This document shows positions 44,385-54,307 of a DNA stretch of 64,000 bases, in pieces. Below the pieces are notes generated by a model, which saw only the letters and a program-made list of their open reading frames with translations, was not told the origin of the DNA and did not search any database. The DNA comes from Clostridia bacterium. Its GTDB lineage: Bacteria > Bacillota > Clostridia > Christensenellales > UBA1242. A program made the translations under genes and the position numbers. Position 1 is the stretch's first letter. The number at the start of each line of letters is the position of its first letter. The stretch covers positions 1 to 64,000 of the forward strand of contig JALOBO010000007.1 in assembly GCA_023228225.1 (NCBI GenBank), in the 5' to 3' direction.

Positions 44385-44960
44385 TTAAATTCTGTTTTCT
44401 GATTGATAGAAATAATATGTAATTAATTTTTTAGCGTAAACTTCAATATTGTTTGCTGGCACATCTTTAATAATAGTAAAAAGCCCATTCATAAAGCCGT
44501 ATCCAATAACTTTCGCCATGATATTATGTTCAGAATTTATGTCACCATATAGCCCTTTTTCAAATAATTTAATAATATCATCAATTAAATTTTTAAAATA
44601 ATATTCAAATTTTGAACCTGTACTTTTGTCGGCTAAGATTATAATTTGCCTTCCGTATTTTTTATAAACTTCTACTATATTGTAAGCAATAATATCGGCC
44701 ATCTCTTTTTCATTGCGATCTAAAAGAACATCTTTTTCATAAATATTTTTAATTAAAATAGGCAATTCTTTGCAAGCATTTATAACGACCGCCTCAAAAA
44801 GATTATCTTTGCTTTTAAAATATCTGTAAAGGTTACCCACTGGTACTTTGGCATTTTTGGCAATTCTTATAATGTTTGCCTTGTTATAACCTGCGGTTTC
44901 AAATTCACTTATTGCGGAAGCAACGATTTTTGCTCTTATTTCTTCTTTTTGATACTGCAT
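44385..44960 (-). CDS. TetR-family transcriptional regulator
   Basis: A 191-residue regulator. The N-terminal HTH is AGYNKANIIRIAKNAKVPVGNLYRYFKSKDNLF (residues about 22-55, quoted in parts: AGYNKANIIRIAKNAKV, then GNLYRYFKSKDNLF). The C-terminal ligand domain is helical and unassigned. GGAG precedes the ATG. It most likely controls itself and the MMPL transporter gene that follows. No operator palindrome was confirmed in the short leader. Confidence 0.93.
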   Translation of the reverse strand: MQYQKEEIRAKIVASAISEFETAGYNKANIIRIAKNAKVPVGNLYRYFKSKDNLFEAVVINACKELPILIKNIYEKDVLLDRNEKEMADIIAYNIVEVYKKYGRQIIILADKSTGSKFEYYFKNLIDDIIKLFEKGLYGDINSEHNIMAKVIGYGFMNGLFTIIKDVPANNIEVYAKKLITYYFYQSENRI

Positions 44961-45079
44961 TTGTACTCCAAAAATTTAAAAGCGATTTATTATTCTCTTT
45001 TATTATAATATACGAAAAGTCCCAAAATTGTCAACAGTTTTTGTGCTGAATTATAGATTATTATAATATTAAAAATAAA

Positions 45080-45110
45080 AAAATAAAACCGCACTAATTC
45101 GTACGGTTTT
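45080..45110 (-). terminator. Terminator after the HAD-like gene
   Basis: On the minus strand AAAACCG and CGGTTTT arms with an inner GTAC-type pairing, followed by ATTTTTTTATTTTT. Confidence 0.82.
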
Positions 45111-45112
45111 GA

Positions 45113-45637
45113 TTACATTTGTTTTTCTTCTTCTTTTCTAACTTTTTCATTTTTTAATTTATTAAAATACTCGGCAAGAATTTTTTCTGTAAGCCCAAAA
45201 TCATTTGTATCAGTTTGAATTATTTTATTACTAGGTATATAAGGTCTAATATCGCTTAATTCACCTTCAACAGTTGGCTCAATGACCAAATAATTTTTTA
45301 TTAGTTTTTTATCATCAATAAATTTTTTAATAGATAATCCGCGTATATCATCTCTACCTATAATAATAAACTCTGCATCACTTGCATTTAATCCATTTGT
45401 TACAATTAATTTTTTTGTATGTGCTATGTTCATACGCCATAGTGATGTAAATACAAATTTTACATTATAACGTTTACTTATTTTATTAACTAAACTATTT
45501 AAAGCAATTATATTATCCGGACAAATAGCACAAGAATATCCTTTTTCGGCTAATTTAAATTCTTTGAATTTTTTAAACCAAACTTTACTATTTAATACTC
45601 CGTTGAATGCAATAAAAATATAAAAATCATTTTTCAT
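45113..45637 (-). CDS. HAD-like (SAK-type) domain protein, catalytic aspartates replaced
   Basis: A 174-residue protein resembling the short HAD domain found in Swiss-army-knife RNA repair proteins and relatives: the first strand YIFIAFNGVLNS, the VFTSLWRMN strand (usually xSSWR), and a late Asp-containing segment. The canonical DxDG is here A10-F-N12-G, so nucleophile and acid/base are both missing and phosphatase activity is unlikely. The C-terminus is Lys/Glu-rich. There is no Shine-Dalgarno site. A perfect promoter ends six bases before the ATG, predicting a leaderless mRNA. Confidence 0.65.
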   Translation of the reverse strand: MKNDFYIFIAFNGVLNSKVWFKKFKEFKLAEKGYSCAICPDNIIALNSLVNKISKRYNVKFVFTSLWRMNIAHTKKLIVTNGLNASDAEFIIIGRDDIRGLSIKKFIDDKKLIKNYLVIEPTVEGELSDIRPYIPSNKIIQTDTNDFGLTEKILAEYFNKLKNEKVRKEEEKQM

Positions 45638-45643
45638 ATTTTT

Positions 45644-45672
45644 ATTATATGATATGTATTATAAAATGTCAA
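45644..45672 (-). promoter_or_regulatory. Consensus sigma-A promoter directly abutting the HAD-like start codon
   Basis: TTGACA, 17 bases, TATAAT on the minus strand. Only AAAAAT separates the -10 box from the ATG, so the start point should fall at or next to the initiation codon. Confidence 0.85.
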
Positions 45673-45864
45673 TACTTTTAAGAATAATAATACAAAACAT
45701 ACCGCGAAATTGCACGAATTTTGAATATCTATGCAAAATCTTTGAATAATAAATGTATATCATTACGAAATAAAATTTATTTTAAATAAAAATATATATT
45801 ATTTAATTATTTTTTATATAGGATAAACAAGAGTAAAAAAATCTTAATTAACTTTTTTGCTTAC

Positions 45865-45939
45865 TGGTCGGGATGACAAGATTTGAACTTGCGACCTCAT
45901 GGTCCCGAACCATGCGCGCTACCACTGCGCTACACCCCG
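45865..45939 (-). tRNA. tRNA-Pro (CGG)
   Basis: A 75-nt cloverleaf with anticodon loop TTCGGGA, acceptor CGGGGTG/CATCCCG and encoded CCA. It is nearly identical to the AGG copy at 33164, differing mainly in the anticodon arm. Confidence 0.95.
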
Positions 45940-45987
45940 ATTTTAAAGACATAACTATTAAACAATTTACATTAAAATTGCTCCTAT

Positions 45988-46016
45988 ATATTATTATAAA
46001 CATTAAACTTTGTCAA
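45988..46016 (-). promoter_or_regulatory. Probable promoter of tRNA-Pro (CGG)
   Basis: TTGACA, 17 bases, TAATAT on the minus strand, about 48 bases before the tRNA. Confidence 0.6.
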
Positions 46017-46063
46017 GGTATTTGATTTGCTTTAAAACAGCATCTATTTAATTTGATGCAATT

Positions 46064-47488
46064 TTATCTGTCAATAACACTTTCTTTTAGTTTGTCATTT
46101 TCTATATTTCTATAATTTATTATGGCTTCAATTTGTTTCTGCTTTTTTAAGCATATATCTTCTAATTTTAAATAAGTAAGCACATTTGTAGTTTTGTAAT
46201 TGCTTTCATTTTGGTCAACCATAAGCACATTTTGCACTTTTGCTGGTAAATTTTTAACATATTCTAACTGTGATTTTAACACGCTAATATTTTTAGTTTT
46301 CGGATTAATTGCTTGTATATTTTTAATAATGCAATTAATAAGTGCTTCTTGTAATGTTAATTTAATTTCAATAATTATATAAGTATCTTCATCTGATTCA
46401 CACAAAAAGTAATTCACTGCACTTATAATGTCCCAAGGTTTATTAGAGCGAATGTCGTATATTTTACTAAGATAATCTTTGTAAAAATTAGTAAGTAAAT
46501 TGTTTTGTGAAAATATATCATAATAATTATTATTAAATTCAGTTACAAAATCATTTCTATTTATAAAACTCCCGAAAAACAATTTATCCTTTCCCGAGAT
46601 TAATTCAATTAATTCTGCTGTATCAGCGTGGTCAGAATATTGACAATTTTCAGTACCAAATGCCACCCCTTTTATTATAAATGTTCTATGATTCGGTATT
46701 GTTATTGTAATTTCTCTTCTTAAATTTAAAGCAACGCTGATTTGATATTCGTGAATAATTTCATCTAGACAGTCATATAACGTTTCAAGTGTATCTATAT
46801 TATATCTACTAGCACTATCAGGTCTAAGTTCGCCAGTTTCCATTTCGACTATATTGCTATTATAATAGGCTGCCTTTGAAGCGTGCCATAATTCGTGGGC
46901 CAAGGTCCTAAAATATTCTTTATTAAATGCTTCTGCGATTAAATCTTCTTTTTGTACTTCTGTTAAGTGATTATCCGATAATGCCATATATTCTGGCATT
47001 AATTCGTACTCAAATTTAATACTACCATTTTCAAATAATTTATTATGTTGCTGTGTAAATTCTACTATGTGTTGTAGAATAATACTATCATTTATAAATA
47101 TAAAAGGATTGGGTTTTTTAGTTTGAATATTAAAATTGGGGTCATAAACTCCCAACGCATCATCAACATGCGCATTTTTATATATTTTTAATAATTCTTT
47201 ACCTTTGTTGCTAGTTGAATGATAAAAACCATTAACATTTCTAACTAATCTGTTAAATACATATTCATCTAAACTATATGTGCTAGGTGAATTTTGTACA
47301 TCAATTTTATTTGGAATATAAATTGTATCATCTTTTTCAAAATAATTTTCGCCAATATTTATATTACCGTAGTATTGTTTTAAAAGTTCTAGGTATGCTA
47401 CTGCGTTTTCAATAAAAGTATCTCTTCTTTCAATGTCTTTAATATTACAAAATTCAGTAAATTTTTGTTTTAATTCATCATTTGTCAT
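46064..47488 (-). CDS. Putative zinc metallopeptidase-like protein (HELWH motif), function unknown
   Basis: A 474-residue protein I cannot place in a named family. HELWH at about 198-202 fits the HExxH zinc-protease motif, and LDEIIHEY about 43 residues later could supply the third Glu ligand. There is no signal peptide or membrane segment, so it would act in the cytosol unless released. The rest is AT-rich-biased (Asn, Ile, Lys). The ATG at 47488 follows GAGGTG; a GTG at 47494 is less likely. It is flanked by tRNA-Pro and a repeat-bearing gap. Confidence 0.65.
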   Translation of the reverse strand: MTNDELKQKFTEFCNIKDIERRDTFIENAVAYLELLKQYYGNINIGENYFEKDDTIYIPNKIDVQNSPSTYSLDEYVFNRLVRNVNGFYHSTSNKGKELLKIYKNAHVDDALGVYDPNFNIQTKKPNPFIFINDSIILQHIVEFTQQHNKLFENGSIKFEYELMPEYMALSDNHLTEVQKEDLIAEAFNKEYFRTLAHELWHASKAAYYNSNIVEMETGELRPDSASRYNIDTLETLYDCLDEIIHEYQISVALNLRREITITIPNHRTFIIKGVAFGTENCQYSDHADTAELIELISGKDKLFFGSFINRNDFVTEFNNNYYDIFSQNNLLTNFYKDYLSKIYDIRSNKPWDIISAVNYFLCESDEDTYIIIEIKLTLQEALINCIIKNIQAINPKTKNISVLKSQLEYVKNLPAKVQNVLMVDQNESNYKTTNVLTYLKLEDICLKKQKQIEAIINYRNIENDKLKESVIDR

Positions 47489-47612
47489 GCGCACCTCAAT
47501 GTAGATACATTTTAGCCTTTAAATATAAATTTGTCAATACTGAAATATATTATATCCAACTTAAATTTATAATATTTATTTGCAAATATTAAAATATATA
47601 TGTTATATTTTG

Positions 47613-47639
47613 TTCCGCTTGCCTAACGGACAAGCGGAA
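47613..47639. repeat. Hairpin repeat family A (full copy)
   Basis: TTCCGCTTG, CCTAACGGA, CAAGCGGAA; one base different from the 19511 copy. As at 19.5-19.9 kb, a family D element follows within a few tens of bases. Confidence 0.85.
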
Positions 47640-47660
47640 TATAATTCCGCGGTTAAAGAG

Positions 47661-47733
47661 GGAAGCCACGAGTCCAGCGGTTAGCAAATTTTAAATTTGC
47701 GTGTCCGCTACTTATCGGCTCGTGGTTTCCCTT
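47661..47733. repeat. Structured repeat family D (copy 2)
   Basis: CCACGAG...CTCGTGG outer stem, AGCGG/CCGCT middle stem, GCAAATTT/AAATTTGC hairpin, and GGGAAGC/GTTTCCC extension. It matches 19851-19930 with a few substitutions and abuts the end of the SSB-like gene. Confidence 0.8.
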
Positions 47734-47755
47734 TTAAAGTGGTTTCCCTTTTGAA

Positions 47756-48478
47756 TTAATTGTAGTAGTTCTCAAATTTTACTTGGTCAAATAAAAGTTC
47801 TGGTTCTTCTGATACAGTATTTTCTTCGGTTTCATTTTTATTTACATTGATAATGTTGACATTATTTTCAATAGAAATTTTGGTGATTGATATTTCATAC
47901 GCAGTTTTTGTTTCAAATTCTGTTTCGTTAACTTTTTTCTGATACTCACGACTTTGAATTCTACCGACTACGAAAACGCGTCCGCCAACTTCAATTCCCT
48001 TTACAAAGCGCGCATTTCTACCCCACGCTATACAAGGAATATAATCCGACTTATTATAGGCACGATTAACAGCGAGCAAAATATCGCAAATTTCACGGTT
48101 AAACGGTGTAGTTCTATAAATAGGTGGTTTGCAAATATAACCACTTAATTCTATTATATTTGGATTTTGTGAAGAATCCACTTCTACAAGTTCACGGGCA
48201 AATACCGTAAGCATAAGTCGACTTTTGCCATCTATAATTTTATTATAACTTCTAAACTGCCCCTTAATAGAAATTTCCATTTCTTTTTCAATTTTACCTG
48301 AATATATAAGCCTTTCAGATATTGTTACAGGAATTATATCGTGTTGAGATGAAAGTCTTGGCACACTTAAATTTATTTCATAAAATCCTTCTCCGTAAAT
48401 TTCGTGGCTGTAAACGGGTTCGCTAATAACTTTTCCTGTAATAAAAACCTTATTATTATTTAATTGATTATAATCCAT
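47756..48478 (-). CDS. Single-stranded DNA-binding-like protein with two OB-fold segments
   Basis: A 240-residue protein. The N-terminal part (NKVFITGKVISEP...FYEINLSVPR) and the second part (NIIELSGYICKPPIYR...CDILLAVNRAY...YIPCIAWGRNARFV) both look like SSB/PriB OB folds. The second half is the better match. A standard short SSB is about 110-150 residues with an acidic tip; here the tail is acidic but lacks the DDIPF end. GGAGG precedes the ATG at 48478, chosen over 48493. It probably binds DNA outside the main replication SSB role. Confidence 0.75.
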   Translation of the reverse strand: MDYNQLNNNKVFITGKVISEPVYSHEIYGEGFYEINLSVPRLSSQHDIIPVTISERLIYSGKIEKEMEISIKGQFRSYNKIIDGKSRLMLTVFARELVEVDSSQNPNIIELSGYICKPPIYRTTPFNREICDILLAVNRAYNKSDYIPCIAWGRNARFVKGIEVGGRVFVVGRIQSREYQKKVNETEFETKTAYEISITKISIENNVNIINVNKNETEENTVSEEPELLFDQVKFENYYN

Positions 48479-48501
48479 ACAATCTTCCTCCATTCGTTAT
48501 T

Positions 48502-49269
48502 CTATACATTTTTTCTTTGCAGACCTGTACGGTCTATATAATAATTGTCGGCATAGACTAGTTCGCCTATCGTTACAAATTTATATCCTTTTACAAGCAA
48601 ACTTTCAATTACCACAGTAGTGGCCTCTATAACATTTTTGGAATTGTTATGAAATAGAATTATACCTCCACTGCTAATTTTGCTTGTAACTCTATTTGCA
48701 ATATATTCAACGCTTTTTCCCATCCAATCGTGAGTATCCACGCTCCATTTAATTGTTTTGTATCCTAAGTCAGTAGCAATAGACAGAAGTTTATCATTAT
48801 AATACCCAAAAGGTGGTCTAAATAAACTTACATCTACATTAGCGGTATCTTTTATTGTTTTTTTAGCAGTGTTAAGTTCAAGTTTAATATCGTCTACACT
48901 TAATTTTGTCATATCTGGGTGGCTATTAGAATGCGAGGCTATTTCCATTCCACTATCAACAATATATTTGGTTTCTTCGGGATATTTTTCCACCCAAAAT
49001 CCCACTAAAAAGAATGTTGCTTTAATATTGTATTTTTTTAATAAATCAACAATTGCAATAGTTTTATCCGCACCCCAAGCCGCATCAAATGTAAGTGAAA
49101 TTTCGTTATTGCTTCGGTCCACAGCATAAATTGCGTGATTTTTTGGTGCGTATCCAAAAAACACAGAAGCCGCACGCGTGCCATTAATACTTACACAAAG
49201 CATAACAGCGGTAATTAAAACTATAAAGGCAAATTTTAATAATCTAGATTTTACTACTACAAATGGCAT
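48502..49269 (-). CDS. Sporulation-type polysaccharide deacetylase (PdaB-like)
   Basis: A NodB-domain enzyme, 255 residues, with an N-terminal membrane anchor or signal (12-33). NodB motifs are SLTFDAAWG (motif 1), HSNSHPDM (metal His pair) and FRPPFGYYN (motif 3), with a late ILFHN. The AAWG form of motif 1 is like PdaB, needed for late spore maintenance in Bacillus. It sits next to the SSB-like gene with a 23-base gap. A role on spore cortex peptidoglycan is an inference. Confidence 0.88.
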   Translation of the reverse strand: MPFVVVKSRLLKFAFIVLITAVMLCVSINGTRAASVFFGYAPKNHAIYAVDRSNNEISLTFDAAWGADKTIAIVDLLKKYNIKATFFLVGFWVEKYPEETKYIVDSGMEIASHSNSHPDMTKLSVDDIKLELNTAKKTIKDTANVDVSLFRPPFGYYNDKLLSIATDLGYKTIKWSVDTHDWMGKSVEYIANRVTSKISSGGIILFHNNSKNVIEATTVVIESLLVKGYKFVTIGELVYADNYYIDRTGLQRKNV

Positions 49270-49410
49270 TTTCTCCTCGCTTTTAATATTAAATAATTTA
49301 TAGTTAAAAAAAATATTTTAATGTGTAGAATTTTGCGGAAAATTGTAATATTGTGTCTGTAACAATTTCCTACTATAATAATATACTGAATAATTGATTG
49401 ATTTATGACA

Positions 49411-49433
49411 AAAACCAGTGCCGAGGCACTGGT
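49411..49433 (-). terminator. Terminator of the topoisomerase operon
   Basis: An 8-bp perfect stem (ACCAGTGC with GCACTGGT), loop CGAG, followed on the minus strand by TTTTTGTC. Confidence 0.85.
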
Positions 49434-49466
49434 AAATGTAAAATGTAGATGTATAATGTATAATTG
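49434..49466. repeat. ATGTA-rich short-period repeat beside a terminator
   Basis: Four ATGTA units spaced about 8 bases (AATGTAAAATGTAGATG and on) end in AATTG. A like stretch lies at 56232-56265, also just after a hairpin. Confidence 0.6.
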
Positions 49467-49489
49467 TTAGTCGCTATCGCTCTAATAAA

Positions 49490-52144
49490 TTATAGATTAA
49501 TATACGCTCCGTTAATTAAATAATTTCGTTTTGTAATATCTAATATTTTCCCTTTACTTGCTCTATTATCTTCTGCAATTATTTCGGTATCATAAGCAAC
49601 AATTGAATCATCGCTGTACTTAACAACAAGAGTGTATGGAATAGATTGGTATCCGGCAAATGCTATATTATCATCTACTGCCAATGGCATAATTTTAACT
49701 CCTTTACGATATCTGTTAAGAACATCAATATCGGCCATTTTTACCTTTTTGGCGTTTCCCTTTTTACTAACAATAATAACATCTCCTTCAACAGTTACTT
49801 GCCCCGCAAATATTGTGATGTCATCATCATCAAGATTAATGCCCCTGACTCCACCTGACATTCTACCTTGCACTGGCACATCGGATTTATCAGCGTTTAG
49901 TATCATTCCATTTTTTGTAATGAATATTAAAGTAGAATATTTTTGTTCAATTTCTACATTTAGCAGTTCATCACCATCTTTAAGTTTAGTTGTGGCAAAC
50001 ATAGCCTTGTTTACATTATATTCTGACACAACAGTACTTTTTACCATTCCATATTTTGTGAAAAATAGTAAATTTGTGCTATCAGCATTAGGTATATTTT
50101 CTAAATCGCTAAATATTGCAACAATTTTTTCTTCCGGTAAACTTTCTTTAATCAATATTCTAAGCAAAGTACCTTTATCGCGCCAGCGGGCATCAGGCAC
50201 AGCCCCTGCCCTAACTTTATAACAGTTGCCCAAATTTGTAAATAAATAAATCATTTTATCGGTATCTGCATTTACAATAATATTATGTGCTTCACAAAGA
50301 GAAGAGGTATCAGAAAACGCACGAATAGTATTTTTTTGGGTAGTTTTTTTAATTGTTCCACCCGCTGTAAAAGCAATAGCAACAGAGTGTACCTCAATAT
50401 TATTTTCTTCGGAAGTAACTTCAATTTCGGATTCATTTGATACAATAATAGTACGGCGGTCTTGCCTATATTTTCGTTTACATTCAAGTAATTCGCCTTT
50501 TACAACTTCAAGTTGCGCTTTTTTGGAAGCAATAATAGTGGATAATTTTTCAATAATTTTTTTAAGTTCGGCAAGTTCAATTTCGATTTTGCCAACTTCT
50601 AAATTCGTTAATCTTGCAAGCCTCATATCTAAAATTGCTTGTGCTTGTTTTTCACTTAAAGTAAATGTGGAGCGCAATTTTATTTTTGCTTCTGAAACAG
50701 ATTCCGATTTTTTTATAATTCGTATTACTTCATCAATATTTTGTATTGCAATAATAAGTCCTTCCAAAATATGCGCATGCTCACGGGCCTGTTCAATTTC
50801 ATATTTCGAGCGCCTTAAAATAATATCACGTTGATAATTCACATAAAAATCTAAAATTTCAAGCAAACCCATTTGTCTGGGCTTTCCGCCCGCTATTGCA
50901 ACAATGTTAATACCAAAAGTAATAGAAAGAGCAGTAGTTTTTAACAAATATTTAATAACTTCTTGCGGATCAATATCTTTTTTTAGTTTAATTACCGCTC
51001 GCATACCGTTTCGGTCAGATTCATCGCGGATTTCGCTTATACCGGCAAGTGCACTTTTGCCCTCATTACGAAGTTCGGCTATTGTTTGTAATATCGTCGC
51101 TTTGTTAGATTGATACGGCATTTCGGTTATAACAATATTACGCTTATCGCCCTCACTTTCAACATTTATTTTAGCACGCAAAGTGATTTTCCCGCGTCCA
51201 GTTTCATATGCTCTCACAAGTTCATCACTTACAATAGCATAGGCACCTGTCGGAAAATCTGGACCTTGAATTATATTCATCATTTCTGAAAGAGTAATTT
51301 CTTTATTATCAATGAAAGCAATAACCCCGCTAATTACTTCCGTAATATTATGTGGCGGTATATTTGTAGCAAGCCCTACTGCAATACCCGAAGCACCATT
51401 AATAAGTAAGTTTGGCACTCTTCCGGGTAATGTGTCAGGCTCTTTTAATGTGTCATCAAAATTCAAACTCCATTTGACAGTGTTTTTATCTAAATCACGG
51501 AGCAGTTCCATTGCAATAGGTGTCATTTTTACTTCTGTATAACGCATTGCGGCTGCCGAATCGCCATCGACCGAACCAAAATTTCCGTGTCCATCTACAA
51601 GCGGAGCACGCATATTAAAATCTTGTGCCATACGAACCATTGCTTGATATACAGATGTATCGCCATGCGGGTGATATTTACCAATGCAGTCGCCAACAAC
51701 ACGAGCCGATTTTCTATAAACTTTATCAGGCATAAGTCCAAGTTCAAGCATTGAAAAAAGTACCCGTCGTTGCACGGGTTTTAAGCCATCTTCTACACGA
51801 GGAATAGCACGGTCTAACACAACGTATTCTGTGTATGGCATCATAGAATCACGCATTACTTCATCAAGCGCCTTACTAAACACACGGTTTCCGCCTTCAC
51901 TATATGAATTGGCTCCCGATTTTTTTGTTTTTTTAGGACTTGCAACTGCGTTTTCCGATAGATTGTCCTGTTGTATTTGTGGACTATCTTCTTCTGCTGA
52001 ATTTTGAGCATCATCTACATTATTTTTAGACAAATTACTCTCATTTTGAAAGTTTGCGTCATTATTTTCGCTTGTTTCATCTAAGCCATCAAACATTAAT
52101 TGTCCGGATAGAGTATCATCGTAAAAATCATCATCTATTACCAT
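49490..52144 (-). CDS. parC: Type IIA DNA topoisomerase subunit A (ParC/GyrA; topoisomerase IV-like)
   Basis: The breakage-reunion subunit, 884 residues. After an 85-residue acidic, low-complexity N-terminal extension come [35 protein letters not shown] and the catalytic Tyr in [11 protein letters not shown] six-bladed C-terminal domain follows. No clear QRRGGKG GyrA box is seen; the nearest is [11 protein letters not shown], so topoisomerase IV-type decatenation is more likely than supercoiling. Reliable separation from gyrA needs a tree. AGGAG precedes the ATG. It follows the B subunit by three bases. Confidence 0.85.
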   Translation of the reverse strand: MVIDDDFYDDTLSGQLMFDGLDETSENNDANFQNESNLSKNNVDDAQNSAEEDSPQIQQDNLSENAVASPKKTKKSGANSYSEGGNRVFSKALDEVMRDSMMPYTEYVVLDRAIPRVEDGLKPVQRRVLFSMLELGLMPDKVYRKSARVVGDCIGKYHPHGDTSVYQAMVRMAQDFNMRAPLVDGHGNFGSVDGDSAAAMRYTEVKMTPIAMELLRDLDKNTVKWSLNFDDTLKEPDTLPGRVPNLLINGASGIAVGLATNIPPHNITEVISGVIAFIDNKEITLSEMMNIIQGPDFPTGAYAIVSDELVRAYETGRGKITLRAKINVESEGDKRNIVITEMPYQSNKATILQTIAELRNEGKSALAGISEIRDESDRNGMRAVIKLKKDIDPQEVIKYLLKTTALSITFGINIVAIAGGKPRQMGLLEILDFYVNYQRDIILRRSKYEIEQAREHAHILEGLIIAIQNIDEVIRIIKKSESVSEAKIKLRSTFTLSEKQAQAILDMRLARLTNLEVGKIEIELAELKKIIEKLSTIIASKKAQLEVVKGELLECKRKYRQDRRTIIVSNESEIEVTSEENNIEVHSVAIAFTAGGTIKKTTQKNTIRAFSDTSSLCEAHNIIVNADTDKMIYLFTNLGNCYKVRAGAVPDARWRDKGTLLRILIKESLPEEKIVAIFSDLENIPNADSTNLLFFTKYGMVKSTVVSEYNVNKAMFATTKLKDGDELLNVEIEQKYSTLIFITKNGMILNADKSDVPVQGRMSGGVRGINLDDDDITIFAGQVTVEGDVIIVSKKGNAKKVKMADIDVLNRYRKGVKIMPLAVDDNIAFAGYQSIPYTLVVKYSDDSIVAYDTEIIAEDNRASKGKILDITKRNYLINGAYINL

Positions 52145-52147
52145 AGT

Positions 52148-54091
52148 TTATACTCCTATTTTTTCAAAATTATCTTCGCGCTCAAAATTTGCGTGTTCGC
52201 TAATATAATCTTTTCTGGATTCAATATCATCGCCCATAAGCACAGTAATTATTTTATCTGCCGCAACCGCATCTTCCATACTAACTTGCATTAAATTTCG
52301 ACGTTCAGGGTTCATTGTTGTTTCCCAAAGTTGTTCGGGATTCATTTCGCCTAACCCTTTATACCTTTGAATAGAATAGCCCTTACCTACTTCATCAATT
52401 GCTTCTTGTAAATTATTATCATCATATGCATAAATCACTTTATCTTTTTTGTATACTTTATAAAGCGGTGGCATACCAATATAGACATGTCCTTCGTTTA
52501 TAAGGTTACGCATATATCTAAAAAAGAATGTGAGGAGTATTGCCCTAATATGTGCGCCATCTTGGTCAGCATCAGAAAGTATTACAACTTTATGATATTT
52601 TAATGCTGTTACATCAAAATCGTCCATAATTCCAGCGCCTAGCGCACTAATAATACTGCGTATTTCTTCATTTGCAAGAACTTGATGAAGACGTTTTTTT
52701 TCTACATTAAGCGGTTTGCCTCTTAGTGGTAAAATTGCTTGAAAAGAACGGTCTCTTGCTTGCTTAGCACTGCCACCGGCACTATCACCTTCAACAATAT
52801 ACAATTCGTTTAATTCGGGTTTTCTGCCCGTGCAACTTGATAATTTACCAACAAGATTAGCACTGTCAATACTATTTTTTTGGCGTGTTAATTCTTTTGC
52901 TTTTTTTTCTTGTTCACGCACTTGTGCAGCAACTTTTGCTTTTTGCATAATGCTTTCAATAAACTTACGCGTTGCAGTATTTTCCATATATTTTTGCAGT
53001 TCGGTTACAACTACACTTTCAACTTCCGTTTTAGTTTCGGGGTTACCGAGTTTGGTTTTAGTCTGCCCTTCAAATTGTGCATTTTTCATTTTTATTGCAA
53101 GAACACAAGTTAAGCCCTCGCGGTAGTCTTCACCCATGTAATTAGGATCTTTATCTTTCAAAAATCCAAATTTACGCCCCACATCATTAAACACACGTGT
53201 AAATGCCGATTTTAATCCTGTTTCGTGCGTTCCGCCCTCAGTGGTTGGAATATTATTTACATACGAAAAAATGCTTTCAGTGTATTGGTCGGTATATTGA
53301 AAGGCCATAGCAAGTTCAACTAAATCAGTTTTGCCTTCAATGTAAACTGGTTTTTCGTTTATAACATTTTTTGATTCATTTAAATACTTTACAAAATCCG
53401 CAACTCCGCCTTCATAATAGTAATCAACTAAATTCCCCGTACGCTCATCAAATAGACTTAATTTTATTTTTTTATTTAAAAATGCAAGTTCTTTTAAGTG
53501 CTTTGCAATAATTTCATTAGAAAATTCTTGTTCGCCAAAAACTTTAAAATCTGGTTTAAAATGTATAAATGTTCCGCTCTTTTTAGAAGTGCCCGTTTCA
53601 ATAAGCGGAGTTACTGGAATACCACTTTTAATTTTTCCATCTAATCCCACATAACTTTTAAATGACATTTCATATTTCTTTTTATTTCTGAACACTGTAA
53701 CATTAAGCCATTCCGAAAGTGCATTAGTAACAGATGCTCCAACGCCATGTAATCCGCCCGAATAATTATAGTTATCTGCGTTAAATTTACCACCAGCGTG
53801 TAGTTGAGTGAATACTACTTGTACACCAGATACCTTCATTTGTGGGTGAATATCAGTAGGAATTCCGCGACCATTATCTTCTACCGAAGCACTGCCGTCT
53901 TTATATAACTTTACATCAATAGTATCGCCAAATCCATTTGCAAGTTCATCAATAGAATTATCAACGATTTCCCACAAAATATGGTGCATACCCTTAGTGC
54001 CCGTTGTACCTATGTACATACCCGGTCTTAGCCTAACAGCATCAAGACCTTCAAGCACAATTATATCTTTTGAGTCATATGTTTTATTCAA
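52148..54091 (-). CDS. parE: Type IIA DNA topoisomerase subunit B (ParE/GyrB; topoisomerase IV-like)
   Basis: The ATPase subunit, 647 residues. The GHKL fold has EIVDNSIDELANG, DNGRGIPTDIHP and GGLHGVGASVTNALS. The TOPRIM part has EGDSAGGSAKQARDR and DADQDGAHIR, where gyrases usually have DADVDG. The C-terminus GYSIQRYKGLGEMNPEQLWE is ParE-like. The start is TTG, supported by AAAGGAG. It is the first gene of the operon with subunit A. No dnaA or recF is nearby, which favours the second topoisomerase over oriC gyrase. Confidence 0.86.
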   Translation of the reverse strand: MNKTYDSKDIIVLEGLDAVRLRPGMYIGTTGTKGMHHILWEIVDNSIDELANGFGDTIDVKLYKDGSASVEDNGRGIPTDIHPQMKVSGVQVVFTQLHAGGKFNADNYNYSGGLHGVGASVTNALSEWLNVTVFRNKKKYEMSFKSYVGLDGKIKSGIPVTPLIETGTSKKSGTFIHFKPDFKVFGEQEFSNEIIAKHLKELAFLNKKIKLSLFDERTGNLVDYYYEGGVADFVKYLNESKNVINEKPVYIEGKTDLVELAMAFQYTDQYTESIFSYVNNIPTTEGGTHETGLKSAFTRVFNDVGRKFGFLKDKDPNYMGEDYREGLTCVLAIKMKNAQFEGQTKTKLGNPETKTEVESVVVTELQKYMENTATRKFIESIMQKAKVAAQVREQEKKAKELTRQKNSIDSANLVGKLSSCTGRKPELNELYIVEGDSAGGSAKQARDRSFQAILPLRGKPLNVEKKRLHQVLANEEIRSIISALGAGIMDDFDVTALKYHKVVILSDADQDGAHIRAILLTFFFRYMRNLINEGHVYIGMPPLYKVYKKDKVIYAYDDNNLQEAIDEVGKGYSIQRYKGLGEMNPEQLWETTMNPERRNLMQVSMEDAVAADKIITVLMGDDIESRKDYISEHANFEREDNFEKIGV

Positions 54092-54307
54092 GTTAATCTC
54101 CTTTAAGCGCGTGCAAATAAAACTTTATTCCTTTGCATAGAATATTATTGGATAATTATAACATAAAAGATACAAAATGAAAACTAAATATTATAAAAAT
54201 TCAAATTTTTAGCGATTTTGTCATTTGAACGAGTTTAGGCAAAAAAACAGGCATATTTATACATATTATATTATAATTATTCATTTAAATGAAAGCAAGG
54301 AGAAATT

